A stretch of DNA of 64,000 bases from Torreya grandis. Lineage: Eukaryota > Streptophyta > Pinopsida > Cupressales > Taxaceae. The stretch is taken from assembly GCA_037957365.1 (NCBI GenBank), contig JARHVA010000666.1:4219501-4283500 (forward strand), given 5' to 3'. The notes under the pieces are model-generated. The model did not search any database, was not told the origin of the DNA, and worked only from the letters and a program-made list of their open reading frames with translations. Of the stretch, positions 50,130 to 64,000 are shown piece after piece; the first letter of the stretch is position 1, and each line of letters starts with the position of its first letter. The position numbers and the translations under genes were made by a program.

Positions 50130-51290
50130 GTAACCCCCTAAGTTTCATGTTCAATCTAAAAGACCTAAATGGAAAGAATCATTAATTCAATATTCTAATG
50201 TTGATAACCTTAGTAAATTAACTAGAAGTCAACATTCTTATCATGCATTAATGACTGTGCATGAATGTGAACCTCAATCATTTGAGGAATGCACTCAAGA
50301 TAATAGATGGAATGTTGTTATGCAAGCTAAATATAATGCCTTAATTAAAAATTAGACTTGGAATCTTGTTCCTCCTCCACCTAAAAGGTTTATTGTTAGT
50401 TTTAGGTAGCTTTATAAGATCAAATATAATTCAATTGGTAAAATTTATAAATTTAAATCTAGATTAGTTGCTCATGGGTTTACTTAAAAACTTGGGATTG
50501 ACTTTGTTGAAATGTTTACTCTTATAGAAAAAATGAGTATTATTAGACTTCTTATTGCTCTTGTAGCTCAAAATGGTTGGGTTATCCATCAAATCAATGT
50601 TAAGAATGCATTTATAAATGTTGATTTAAAAGTGGAAATATACATGACTCAACCTAAAGGTTTCAAGGATATCAATAGAGAACATTATGTATACAAGTTA
50701 AAAAAATCTTTATATGGTTTTAAAAAAGCTCCTTGATCTTTGTATTCTAAAATTACTTTTTTTTTTTTTTTTTTTTAAATTGAGTTTTTCTAATTACAAT
50801 TCAATTTAATGATCTCTTTATTAAAATTGAAAATGGTTATTTGATTCTAATTGTATTAGATGTTGATTATTTGCTGACTATTGGTGATCTAACTAATTTA
50901 ATTCATAAATATAAAGATAAACTAAATCAAATGTTTGAAATGATTGATTTAGACATTCTACATCATTTTTTAAGATTGGATATATTTTAGGATAAATTTT
51001 TTATTATTGTATCACAATCTTAATATGCTCATAATATTCTTATTAAGTTTAATATATTTGATTGTAAATATACTTCTAATAATATTGAATTTGGTGTTAA
51101 ACTTCATCCAAAATGTTCATGTGAAAAATATAACCCTACTTTATATAGATAGTTTGTTGTTAGTTTGATTTATCTAACCATTACTAGGCCATATATTTCA
51201 TATGATGTTGGTGTTACTTCTAGATTTATGCAAGATCCATATTTGGATCATTAAAAATTAGCCAAATGTATTTTTTGTTATATCAAATGA
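50130..51290 (+). pseudogene. Reverse transcriptase of copia element 43226-52744
   Basis: QSFEECTQDNRWNVVMQAKY, then KFKSRLVAHGFT, MFTLIEKMSIIRLLIALVAQ, INVKNAFINVDL and YKLKKSLYGFKKAP (open stretch 50512-50736) are in family order. A run of 20 T (50757-50776) follows and the frame changes across it. The catalytic box then reads DVDYL (50859-50873) where the family has YVDDL, so one catalytic Asp is Tyr. ITRPYISYDVGVTSRFMQDP closes the domain. Confidence 0.88.
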
Positions 51291-51790
51291 ATAATTAATT
51301 TTGGTTTATTTTATTTTTCTATTGATAATGATAAATTATATTGTTATTGTGATGTTGATCATGATGGTGATACTTCAGATCACAAATCTACTTTTAGATA
51401 TGTGTTTAAGTTTGGTGCAGATGTTATTACTGAGAGCAGTAAGAAGCAACCTATTGTCTCTCTCTATTATATAGAAGTTGAGTATAGAAGTGTTATGGAA
51501 GCTACTAAAGAATCCATGTGGATATGAAGGCTATTAGAAGAACTTCATTTAGATGTTTCTTAGATTACCATCCTTCATTATGATAACTAAAGTTGTATAG
51601 CTCTAGCAAAAAATCTATTACAGCAATAAATAACTAAACACATTAAAGTTCATGTGCATTTCATCCAAGAGAAAGTCTTTAATGGTGATATTAATCTATA
51701 TTTATATCTTATGGATGAACAAGTGGCATATATCTTCATAAAACTATTTGGTGCTACCAATTTTTATTAGTTTCATGTAATGTTGGGCCT
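51291..51790 (+). pseudogene. RNase H of copia element 43226-52744
   Basis: YCDVDHDGDTSDHKSTFRYV, ITESSKKQPIVSLYYIEVEY, a stop, LLEELHLDV, ILHYDN (family CDN), HIKVHVHFIQEKV and LMDEQVAYIFIKLF follow the copia RNase H order. Interrupted by several TAA/TAG codons at Gln positions. Confidence 0.85.
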
Positions 51791-52232
51791 CTCAGAGTTT
51801 CCATTGAGGGGGAGTGTGTATGATAATGATACTTCCTAATGGCCATGTGTTTATTTTATTTATCTATACTTCTTCTCATTTTAAAGTATTGTAAACTTCA
51901 TGTGGAAGTTATGTGATTTGAGTAAACTTCATGTAGAATTTTTACTTTTGTACCCCAATACATTAAAAAGCATAATTTTTAATGGAGGTCCTTATGTTAT
52001 AAAAGGCTCTAAATATGTTTAGATGATTATTCTAGAGAAACTATGAGATTTAGTATCATGGTCATGTTAGCTTAAACTTACTTTCAATTATTTTATAGAT
52101 TATAATTACTTTTATTTCAAAAGGTCATATTTGGCATGAAGAATATTCTTAAATCTTTCAATTGTGTACATAGTATAATTCCTTTTCTTAATATGACTAT
52201 GACATTAATCCCCACTTAGCATTAAGGGGAAG
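51791..52232 (+). other. 3' untranslated region and polypurine tract of copia element 43226-52744
   Basis: A first purine tract (TTGAGGGGGAG at about 51806) follows RNase H and a second one (AAGGGGAAG, 52224-52232) directly precedes the 3' LTR; the second is the functional position. Confidence 0.8.
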
Positions 52233-52744
52233 TGTTAGAATAATTAATCCTAAGTGGGACTATATGTCCCTTAGCCTTGGTAATTATTAAATGATAAATA
52301 ATATATTATTTATTAACTTGAGGTATAAGCATCAAGTAAATAAATAATCATATTATAGTTGTTTAATATTTACCAAATATTAATTAATTGGTTTCTATCA
52401 GGATGGATAGAGCTGATATTTTCAAAACGGTCACCTCCCTTGATATTTCACTATAAATAGGGTTTTTATCCTATTGTGAAATCATATCACAAATATGAAA
52501 TTATTTGATCATATTCAATTTGTGACTTTTGTAGAAACATTGTGTGAAGAAGAGAGAAGGATAAGTTAATGTATTGGGTGCAGATTTTCTCATATTTGAA
52601 TAATTATCATCTTGTGGGTTTTTTTATTTTATTTTAGATTTTTCCACTTTAAATCTATGTGTTGTGTTATTTGTGTGCTTTTCTATTCATATACACTTTT
52701 AGATCCATCCTATGTATGCATATTGCATTACATTTATAATTTCA
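52233..52744 (+). repeat. 3' LTR of copia element 43226-52744
   Basis: Starts TGTTAGAATAATTAATC, ends ATTTCA, with a matching CTATAAATAGGG promoter box near 52452-52463. It is 512 bp against 499 bp for the 5' LTR, with many substitutions and small indels. Confidence 0.95.
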
Positions 52745-52749
52745 ATTAT
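52745..52749. other. Target site duplication, right copy (ATTAT)
   Basis: Followed by GATCATG exactly as in the empty site of copy 1. Confidence 0.93.
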
Positions 52750-52851
52750 GATCATGTATTTTATTAAATTTTGAATGTAAAGAATAATATGGAAGCTCTT
52801 TATGATGGATATGGTGATGACATTGAAGAATAATATGTCTTATACTCTTCT
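52745..52851. repeat. Duplicated segment, copy 2, middle part
   Basis: Continues the alignment with copy 1 (28193-28299) directly after the copia element. Confidence 0.88.
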
Positions 52852-54302
52852 AAATATAATCTTACAAAGGAAAAATAAGCATTGGAAATTTATACTAAAG
52901 GGGAAATATTTTTTTAAAAATAAGGATATGTTTATGGTGGACTTGGTGCTCAAATATAATGAATATATAAACCCATAAATCTAAATATTTAATTCATCAC
53001 ACATGTATTGGGATAAATTTCCAACCCTTCAACTACAAAAATGAAGAACACAAGTCCCAGTGGTGATTGATAATAGTTGTTTAAATGGATTTGTCCCATA
53101 AACTTAGCAATATATCCTTACATAATCATAATATGAGTCTCAATATGGAGAATGTAATGTGAAATATATCCCAATCTCAAAACAATTCTTAAAAAATATA
53201 AATATTGACTTCACATTCCATGAAAATATGACAAAATTATCCTCAAGTAATACTAATACAGGTATACCTTCTTTCGTTTCCTCTCCACCCACTTTAACTT
53301 TTGGCATGATAATTATAACATAGTTATGTATTATTACATGTCAATTAGATATTACTTTAATACAAATCACTCCTAAAAACATTGAAAAATTTAACATTAT
53401 CCCTTAAAATACCTATAGTACTCTGATTGTGACCTTTATACGTCTTATTGTGGCTAGAACTTTAAGCCCTTCCTAAGTTTTGATTCAGTATTTTAAGACA
53501 CTGACCCAATAATTACCTCCACCCACAGCCACCATGAATATAATTTGATAAATTCATATGAAACCTATAAAATCTTTCAATTAAATTATATATTACCAAT
53601 GGTGAGTCCAATCTCCAAGCCAAACAAACTTATCTTCTATGCCTTTCATGAGTAGCACAAGCTTTGCTACTAATGGACTATTGGTTAAGACAATAGAGAT
53701 AAACACTTCTAAAATGTCCATAAACACACCTAAAATAATAAAACTTGAATTTTATATGAAGCTAAAATATTATCAATATTAGATTCCAAACATGCTTTTT
53801 TTAGGACCAAAGGTAGAAGAGAAGGTGTGGGTGAAAAAAAGTTAATAAAGCAATAGAACTTGACTATGTGAAAACTTAAATGAGGTTGAAGAAATACAAA
53901 TACTACAATGATAAATTAAATAAGATACATAATTTTTAAAAGGAAAATAAAATATAAGGAAAATTAAAAAGAAAACAAAAAATAAAAAATATTTTAAGAC
54001 AAAATGAGATAAATAAGGTAGATATTAGCAATTTGAAAAATGAGCTAGCCAATAGAAAAATAATATTACCAAAAATCAAGAAGATATAAATAAAAATAAA
54101 TATTGAAAGGAAATAAATATATTTTTATGAAAACATACTAATATTAATGGGATGAAATCAAAAAATTTGAAAATCAAATTACAACCAAGTGGCAATAGAT
54201 AGATATTATAAACCTTCACATTGAAGAGATTAAAGTTGTGGTTATTAGATTAACCTTTGTCATGAAGGTTAGATTCACTAGATTCAATGATTTTTTTATA
54301 AA
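52852..54302. other. 1.45-kb stretch present only in copy 2 of the duplicated segment
   Basis: Copy 1 lacks this part: its alignment jumps from 28299 to about 28321. No LTR, inverted repeat or coding motif was recognised. 53930-54190 is very A-rich. Either an insertion in copy 2 or a deletion from copy 1. Confidence 0.65.
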
Positions 54303-55184
54303 TATATATGTGATGGCTCAATAATATTGATGTCCCAAAACATTTAAAATAATTTATATTTTGATTGTTGGCTAAAAATCTATAATAGGAAAAACATAAG
54401 TATTTAACTACCGATGCGGTACTCAAAAAAACTAATGAACAATTAATTGATATGAAAAGATATTTTGATATAATTTATCCCTAAATTTGAATATTAAAAT
54501 GGTACACTAGGATTAATAATATAAAAATGAATAATCACAAAGATTATAAATAAATCTTTAGCAATCCAATTAATTTTCAAACTCAGTTTAACAATGTTGT
54601 GTTTTTATAATATTAAAATATGCCAAAAATAGAAATTATAGCTATTGATTGATATTACAATAAACTAAAAATAAGAGAACTCTAATATTTCATTATGAAT
54701 ATATAGATATGGTATAAAATAGGTTGTAAGTGGATTGGATCAATATTCTAGAACAATCATTAGATTCTATAAGTTTACACTCTATGGCCTGAGATGTTTG
54801 TATTAGATCTAGACAGTTGTGCCAATGTTTGTGTTTGAATTGTACACAAGTGTCTAGTATGAAATAATGAATAGATCTAGATTAAAAACACCTATATCCA
54901 TATAGGTTTTATATCAAATTTATTCTATTGTGTTTTTATTATGTGTAAAAGATATCACTCTTTGTCAAATGATCAAACCCTAACTTCCTCACCCTTAAAG
55001 GGATTGTGTGAAAAATGGGTTAGTGGGCACACGATGTTGAGTTATCCTAAGTAATCCCATATCAATGGAAAATATCTAAATATTTAATACTCTAAATAAC
55101 TCATAAAAATTATGTAGTTACTCCCTACATGTTGCCTTGTGTGTGCATAAGGATGCAATGTGTGACAAGAAAGTACATAGAGCG
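54303..55184. repeat. Duplicated segment, copy 2, right part
   Basis: Aligns with 28321-29208 in the same orientation; similarity stops after AGAAAGTACATAGA on both sides. Confidence 0.88.
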
Positions 55185-56900
<1,716 letters not shown>

Positions 56901-57859
56901 GTTGTAACTTGATGTTAGATGTGGTGGAATAACAACATAATAATGTATGAGTGCTCCATAAAATTTAAAATACTTGATGGTTGGGAGCCATCATGGTTTT
57001 TTCTTTGTGAATTTTGAAAGGCCTATGTTAATTCTCAATGAATCATGGTCTAATTTAAGATAGAGACTAATCTATGTGGATATTGACAATGAAATCTGAG
57101 CTACAGTAATCTGGTGTAAAAAAGGAGCAAAGAGAAGGGTAAGGTAAGAAATAAAATATTTATTGCTGATTTTGAACTCAAATATCATGAAAAATTTTCA
57201 ATTACAATTGAACCTAAATTTAGCCAATATATGATGCAAAATAGTAAAAATCAAATTTCACCACACACTAGGCATATTCCAAAGGATGATATGAAATTAT
57301 ACAAGTAAGAACTAAATTTCACTTTAAAGGTTTGTTACCAGACTCAAATAGCATTATCACATCTGAATATGGAACAAATAAAATGAAGTAAATCTAAGAT
57401 CCTTTAACTAAAATACCACAAGCACAAATTAGAAACCATGTATCATAGATGCAAATTTAGAATTCAAAAAAACTATTTAAACTTAAGCATTAAAATCAAC
57501 AATTGAGAAAAGAAGCTATGTTAACAATTGACACATTCAATCTAGATAATATTTTCATAATTCATTGATTGCATTAATTACTTGAAGTATACAAATTTTC
57601 TCAAATTTTCTCTCCCTTTACCAATGGTAATACATGCCTTTTATAGAAAGACAAGGCAGTACACCAATCATTCATAAGATACAAAATGTACAAAAGCAAG
57701 GACAACTGTCCTTTTTAACAAGTTCTAGAATAAACTTGTCTTTCAAAATTGGATTGACCTAGGGGTAATATGATAACATAATATCATATGCCTTACAAAA
57801 TAATATTCCCTACTTTTAAATGTTACAATGTTTTATATAAATAATATTAACTAGTTGGT
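56901..57859. other. Gene-free stretch between two convergent protein-like regions
   Basis: AT-rich, with no recognised motif. It would hold the 3' ends of both neighbouring readings. Confidence 0.5.
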
Positions 57860-60800
57860 GGGCCCATTGTTAAAGGGTCCCCTTATTGTTCCTATAGGAA
57901 TTCTATTGCCTTTTGATGTTGCTCTTTGATAATCTCAAGGTCCATAAATGGTTTCATGAGGTAGACTTCTTGATCAGTTAGGTCATCCAAATCTCTGTCA
58001 TCTCTGGCCATAGCTTCTTTTATGCTCCTAGATTTTGTAATCTTCTCCTCTATCATGAAGATCATGCCTAAAATTCTGCTATTATCTCTACCAAATTGAC
58101 CTTGGCTCTTGATTTTGACTAATTGCATCACCAATGTGACCCTATGCTTATAATCTACATCATCAATGATCTCTAGGGCTGTAGTCTTGGTGGGATTTAC
58201 TAAGATAGTGCCTAGAAGTTACTCAATCCTAGTGATCAAACCCTTATCATCAACTAGGAGTCTATCCAAATTCTTTGTCCATGCTCTTAGACTCTAGATC
58301 TTATCCACTATTGTTCCCAATATGGTAATTAGGTGAGCCAAGATAATATATTTAAACTTATGAATCTTGTTCCTAATCATAATGCTAATGAGGTCTTTTA
58401 TTCTGGTCTTTGCCCCCTACCATTTATTACTAACCCCTTAGCTACCTCACTTTGTTGGCTTAGGGTATCCCACCTCAGCCTTATTGATTTTAAAGAATCA
58501 AACATATTAAATAATGAATCCTCAAACATATCAATAATAGCATCAGACACTGATAAAATAGGTTGTGTCTCTAATTTTTCTTTCTCATATTCCAAATTAT
58601 GGATTACTTATTTCATTCCTCTGATATTAGCCTTGGCTTATGTTGACTGGGCCTCAATTAAGCTCTCAACATCCTATACATGGATGTGATGTTCTCCTGG
58701 CTATTCTCCTTCCATTAAAGTTAATCCTAAAAAAAGTTTCAACCTTTTATAAGGTGAACTCTTTAACTTCCACCATAGCCTTCTTGGTGGTGACCCTCTC
58801 TAATCTAGTTGTCTCTGGATTGAAGTGAACCATGGTCACTAGATTTGTGAACTTTGGAGGTTTGAGACCTCAATTATTATGTTGTTAGATGCTCCTATAG
58901 CATCCATTTTTTTGCTCTCAAGCCTTGCAGTGGACACAATTATTCTTTCCTTTTCTTCCTTCATTATATCCTAATCCATGGCTTGAGGTCATCATGTACA
59001 TCTATGTTCATAGCTTTTGTCAATGCCCATAAATGGGACAAAGAGGGGATCTTCTATAATTTCCCATATATAAATAAATCAAGGATGATTGGTCCATAAA
59101 TGGGGAATTATTCACTAAATAGATTTACCTCACTAGTGGAGTGAGTGAGGGTCAATCTTGGCTTCTTTCTTGGTCCAATAGGGACCAATACCAACTCTGC
59201 CTTCCTCTTTTCCTAGGGTGCCACTAGAACTACATCAAGACTAATATTTTCCCCTTTCTTCTCTCCAAGATCCCTTGCTTAGACTTTTGCCTCTTTAATA
59301 TACCCTTTTTCCCCATCAATGTCATATGCCTTAGCAGGATCTTTGAGGGAACCTTCAACTATTTCATCTATCTCTAAGGCAATCATGTCCAAATACTCAA
59401 CTGGTGATGGAGGCCTTTGGGGTGGTGTTGAGGATGAGGGTCCCTTTTTAGGTCTCTTTTTTAGCTTTTCCTTACCATGTCCATGCTCAATTTATCTCTG
59501 GGGTGGTGGTTATTCTACTTGAGGCTATTCTTGAGGTGTCTTGAAAGGTATAGGTAGTAAATGATATTGGAGAGGATGCATCTACCATACATCTCCTATT
59601 GGTTTATCTTCACTTATTAACCTATGCTCTAGCTTAATGGTGTACCCTTTGAGCCTAACCAACACTTCTTCAAATTTATTTGCCTTGAGGTAAATGGTGT
59701 CATGGACACCAAACTAATGCACATATATTGGCTTGGGGAGATATTTCACCTTCAAATGATCACCCACTATAGTTTTGGGATCCCACATTTTGAGCTCAAC
59801 TAATTGGAATCGAAATGAGTCCCTGTGCTTAGACATAGTTTCCACTTGCTTTTAGTCTTGTAGCATGGTCCTTCCAATGATTAGAGGAAAGGGATGGAGA
59901 AGACCCTTCCTCTTATCTTTACAAACCCAAATAACACCATTTATGATTTAGGAGGAAATTTCTTGTAACTTACTAGGAATATACACAAGCAATCTGTAAG
60001 GTTGGGACATGATTCCCTCCATTTAGCTTATTATGTAATCTAGATAAAACTAGACATCCCACATCATCTCTACATATTTCTTGATCAATGGGTGGACCCT
60101 AGGCATGGGATAACCTGTGATGGCCTCTACCAGAGCAGGATAGACACAATCACAGATGAACTGCATGTGGTTCCTATACTTGAAGATGTGTAATTTTGAA
60201 TAGTGGTGGGATATAATATTTCTACCTTCAAGAGACCAATTTTTGATGCCTGAGAATTTGATGGAAGAAAGAAAGGCATCTAGAAAGTATGACATCATGA
60301 ATAACTACTTGGTTGTCTTCCTTTGATGGCAATGAATTGCTTTCCTAGGAAGATATTGATCAAGGTTCCAATTAGAGGGGTGAGTATTTATTCCACCATA
60401 AAATATGAATAAGGGACCCAGGTCTTATTTACATATGTGGTTGAGGGGTCTCTTGATGCTCTATTTAACACGGTCATGATTACCCTGGTCCCTTCCCTAA
60501 ACTAGACAATTGGGATCCTACCCTTAAATTCTCTAAAGACATGGTTGCCTTGGTGCAACCATGGTTTGAGTATGGTATCCAGGTCATGCTTGTTGGTACA
60601 TTCCCTAATTTTATATAAGTTTACATGGGGTTTTGGGGGTTTAAATTATTTATTAAAGGCCACAAGGGAAATGTAGGCCACCCTCTTTGAAGTTCCCTTA
60701 TGAATTATCCAATCATTGTCTATCCTATAGTCTATGAAAATTAGAGTAATCACATCAATATAATGAAGTACCTCTAGTTTTGTAGTAGCATAATCAAGGC

Positions 60801-61090
60801 CAAACATTTAAACCATGACCAGGTTATAGTGTTTCTTGCTAACCATGGTAATTCTTTGCTCCTCTATAGTGATGGGTTTCAAATCCTCTATAATGAAGAT
60901 GAGTTCAGACCAATTTTTGTTTCCATTATTTAGGGCTGCAACATCCAATTCAACATCCTTGAAGATTCTTCCCTCATTTTCTATGGATAGATAGAGATTT
61001 ATGTCTTCCTTCAATTATTTCCTACAAGCTACCATGGCTTCTACTTGAAAATTGTTCACTATCAGATAATAATTGATCTCTATGAAAGTT
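57860..61090 (-). pseudogene. Long protein-like region of unknown family (minus strand)
   Basis: About 1,000 codons of protein-like reading on the minus strand, with several frame changes and many stops. From the N-terminal side: LSIENEGRIFKDVELDVAAL (60808-61014), then TTKLEVLHYIDVITLIFIDY and LDTILKPWLHQGNHVFREFK; KNWSLEGRNIISHHYSKLHI and YPALVEAITGYPMPRVHPLI (60050-60298); KKRPKKGPSSSTPPQRPPSP and MIALEIDEIVEG (about 59340-59480); TTRLERVTTKKAMVEVKEF (about 58750-58830); and at the C-terminus IKSQGQFGRDNSRILGMIFM and DRDLDDLTDQEVYLMKPFMD (57892-58134). A Pro/Lys-rich basic linker separates two structured-looking halves. I recognise no domain. Candidates are the protein of an unusual non-autonomous retroelement or an unknown plant family. 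Confidence 0.55.
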
Positions 61091-61600
61091 CTTTTGTGCT
61101 CAAAAATGCAATTAAGCTTCTCTTGGATCTAATTGTAACCAAATTAATCCACTTGAGGTTTATTTTATGTAGGGTTTATGGTTTTGGAGCTTTAATGATA
61201 GGATGTTCTAGACTTTGGCTCATACATGCCTTAGATTTGATTTGGACCTTTTGCCTTTATAATCTTGCATTTTTTAGCACACAAGATCTCTTATTTTGTC
61301 CCTTTTTTGCTTTCATGATTCTTATGTGGCATTGATCTGGACCTTTCATAATATTTTGGCATTTAAAATGCCTTCTTTTATTTTGCACTATCAAATGAAG
61401 ATCTTGTGATTGATCATGAATCGTTGATCATGATTTGGGTCTTTATTTATCATTGGTTATTTTGGTATCGAGCATCATAGTTTTTCCACTTGGAATATTC
61501 ATGTGCCTTCTTGATCTTTGTATCCTACATCAGTCTTTTATTTGAACCAGCATGGGTGATGTGGTGAACTTCATGGGCTTTTAAAAATTCATTAATGTTT
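61091..61600. other. Gene-free stretch
   Basis: No recognised feature; the open frame 61045-61335 on the plus strand is hydrophobic and without motif. Confidence 0.5.
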
Positions 61601-63300
61601 TTACACTGTTGGATCGAGGAGCATGATGAAGTGTAAACTATTAGATCTTTTATTATTTCTACTTCAAATGTGCTCTTACCATGCATAGAACCCATGGGCT
61701 CTCGAGAATCCATTAAAAAGTCTTTGATGTCCTTACTCCATCAAATTATCTTCCCATGATGAAACATGAGCTATAGATATATACAGATACACGAGCTTTA
61801 AGTTAATACATTATTAAGGTAGGGACTTAGGCTAAGGTTTATTTTGTGTTTATTAAATATGAAATACACTTTAGGCTAAAAGTGTTTATGCTTAAGTTTT
61901 CCTAGATTCATATAAAGGGGATCATGGCTAAATGTTTTAGGCCAAAAATTATGCTATGTCTAATAAACACAATGTATAATTTGGGCTAAAATATTTATGT
62001 TAAATATATAAAACATGATCAAAGGGGTCAAAATTATCAAATGCCAAATTTTGATAATAGAGATTTATCATATTAACAAACATAATAAAACCCTTTGATA
62101 AGATCATTTGAGCTAAGTTTTATGTTATCAAGACCATTTTAAAATAAGACATAGTATAAGTCTTCGGCCTGAGGTTCATGGTATTTAAATGAAATCCAAT
62201 GGGAAACTTAAGGCGTAAACTTAGACTAAGTTTATTTTTCATGAATTTAGACCATAAGATCATTTTAATATTTGTAGATTGGATACTTTCAGTGTTTGAG
62301 CATCTTCTGAGGGATTCCATTAGTCTATACGGTAGTTCAAAAGCTTTCTATCAACATTTTAAAATGTATTTTAATCCTGAGCAAGATAGTTCATTAGCTT
62401 AAATTTGACATTCTTGCAGACATCAAATAGGTCCTCATAGACATCGAATGACAATCATATGAATGTCAATTTTAAGCTAGTAAAGATTTTAATTTGATGG
62501 TCACATGAGCATTAAATACATCCTCATGGATAATAAATGATGGTCATGTGAATGTCAATTTAAGCTCATCAAATTCATATAACCCAATGTGAGAGTGACA
62601 CTGGGCACCTCTATGAGCCTTCCCAATATCTTGGACTCAATGCGCTCCATTAGATCGAGGTCCTACAAGTAAGTGAGACTCATAAGATCATGATTCAAGA
62701 GCTTGCTCATGATTGGTTTTTTTTGTCAGTTGGGCCCTTTTGATTTTAATCCTTGAATGTAAGGATGTCGTGTATCAATCTCATAGGCCTTTTGTGATCC
62801 TTTGACCTTTTGACTATGCTTTATGTCATCCGACTAGATCTTCATGATGAAGTGGGAACCATTGGATGTAGGCTAAGGGTGAAGCTTTGTAAGGGTATTT
62901 GCATCATTGTATCCCTTTCTTATGATGAAGCATGGATCATTATATCTTTTAAGATACATGTTTAAGTTAAAGCTCACACCTTTCTTGTTCCATTGAATGA
63001 AATGCCACGATGAAGCGAGCATCATCAGATCTATGAGAAGCAAGAAAGTTAAGTTAGGATCTACGGTGAATAAAAGAATTAGGCTAAAATTTTAGTGATA
63101 AGGTCTCATTCATATTAATAAATATGATGGGGCTTTATGATTAAAACTTTAGGCTAAGCTTATGAATCAAAGGGGCCAAGTTAAGAAATATTAAAAAGGG
63201 ACCCTGCAAAATGAATATTATACCTAGTTAGGAATATAAATAAGTTAAAGGGGGAAATAACAAAAGGGACCCAAGTATATTTTAGGCTAATATTATTAGT
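61601..63300. repeat. Region with two recurring degenerate motifs
   Basis: TTAGGCTAA or close variants occur at 61828, 61871, 61938, 61981, 62109, 63079, 63149 and 63282. ATGATGAAG followed about 8-12 bp later by CATT-GATCT-like sequence occurs at 61622, 61757, 62844, 62921 and 63007. The spacing is irregular, so the array is either very old or composed of fragments. No coding similarity recognised. Confidence 0.5.
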
Positions 63301-64000
63301 GTTACAAAACATTATTAATATTAAAACATGAATTTTATGCTTAGTCCAAAATGGATTTTAAAAGGTTCCCACTAATTTAGTTCTTGCCAATATTCAAATT
63401 TGAATTGAGGGTCTGCCAGGTTTTGGAATGTGAATTTATCAATAGGAACACCATGTAACCTATAACTAAAATCCATAAGACCATTTATTAGCAATGTTAT
63501 AAAATATTAAAGCAAAACATAATAAGTAATCTTACCTTTAATAAAGTGGATGATCTTCAAATTCTACAAATGATCTTAACATGCCATATTTTCGACTTTA
63601 ATCTTGAAAATTTCTCAAGGGTCTCAATTTTTAAAAAATGGGGGTATGTTAGTCTCAACAGAGGTCAACCAAGATCTTGAGGAGGAGAAAGGAGAGATTT
63701 AGTCTATCAGTCTCAATCACCAAATATAGGAAGAGGATAAGGACTAGTTCATTAGAAGTTGTACCAAAGGGAGGAACAAAAAAGGTGAAAGTATTGAGAC
63801 CAAGAAATTGGTCTTTTATTTTGAATCACATTAGTTGGGTTTGCTCCATCTCTTTTTATTTGGTCTTAGGTCTTTTGGCTAAAACTTTGCATAAGTTTGG
63901 TGGCAGGGGGTTTTAGCTGTCGGGTTCATCTTTTGTTCCTTTTTTATCCTATTGCTTGTCATGCTTATCTTATAGATTTATTTTGTAAAGGGAACGAGCC
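63301..64000. other. Gene-free stretch to the window end
   Basis: An open frame at 63677-63916 on the plus strand starts Arg/Lys-rich and ends hydrophobic; it has no motif and no context that supports a gene. Confidence 0.45.

Larger units (their letters stand above)
43226..52744 (+). mobile_element. Ty1/copia retrotransposon, itself split by a smaller LTR element
   Basis: LTRs at 43226-43724 and 52233-52744, tRNA-Met primer site and polypurine tract are present, and the 5-bp target duplication ATTAT is perfect (43221-43225, 52745-52749). Without the nested element (44998-47560 plus one CTTAA copy) it is about 6.95 kb. The first 1.7 kb between the primer site and gag is non-coding, unusually long for copia. 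Gag, protease, integrase, reverse transcriptase and RNase H follow, all broken. Confidence 0.95.

Noticed and set aside
63677..63916. 79-codon plus-strand open frame
   Set aside because: Length is within chance expectation for this region, no motif, no context.

Overview
The window reads as intergenic, repeat-dominated DNA from a large plant nuclear genome. It is AT-rich, has no intact host gene, and consists largely of decayed LTR retrotransposons with plant-type tRNA-Met primer sites, 5-bp target duplications, nested insertions and many stop codons. A gymnosperm (conifer-like) genome is my best guess from the old, heavily mutated elements, but nothing in the sequence proves it. No tRNA, rRNA, bacterial operon or CRISPR array was seen.

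Layout. 1-1.3 kb: the 5' end (gag, start of protease, primer site, part of an LTR) of a minus-strand Ty1/copia element cut by the window edge. 3.7-15 kb: a minus-strand Ty3/gypsy element of the Tat/Athila type, split by a second minus-strand Ty3/gypsy element (7753-13732) that still has both LTRs. 15-17.3 kb: diverged tandem repeats (60-bp and 50/51-bp units). 19737-24521: a Ty1/copia element on the plus strand with two 310-bp LTRs and a perfect TGAAG target duplication. 27661-29208: one copy of a dispersed or segmental repeat; its second copy (42713-55184) is split by a plus-strand Ty1/copia element (43226-52744), which is itself split by a small non-coding LTR element (44998-47560). 30.6-31.5 kb: G-rich tandem repeats, a long TG/GCGT microsatellite and a ~540-bp hairpin repeat. 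35964-40477: a minus-strand, pol-less LTR element with ~1.2-kb LTRs whose only coding remnants are a coiled coil, a G-patch-like motif and a degraded zinc knuckle. 55.7-61.1 kb: a second TG microsatellite, then two long, convergent, protein-like readings that match no family I recognise. 61.1-64 kb: diverged sequence with recurring short motifs.

How it fits together. The history is readable from nesting: the duplicated segment existed first; copia 43226-52744 inserted into one copy (the other copy keeps the exact empty site); the 2.6-kb element then inserted into that copia. Likewise one gypsy element sits inside another. All pol genes are dead, often at the catalytic residues themselves (integrase triad reading N-N-K in one gypsy element, Glu to Lys in one copia integrase, Asp to Tyr in two copia proteases). 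Much of the decay looks like C-to-T change, including many TAG stops where the family has Gln, as expected for long-term cytosine methylation.

The best candidates for something undescribed are the two unrecognised protein-like regions at 55.8-56.9 kb (plus) and 57.86-61.09 kb (minus), followed by the G-patch-bearing pol-less element and the hairpin repeat.
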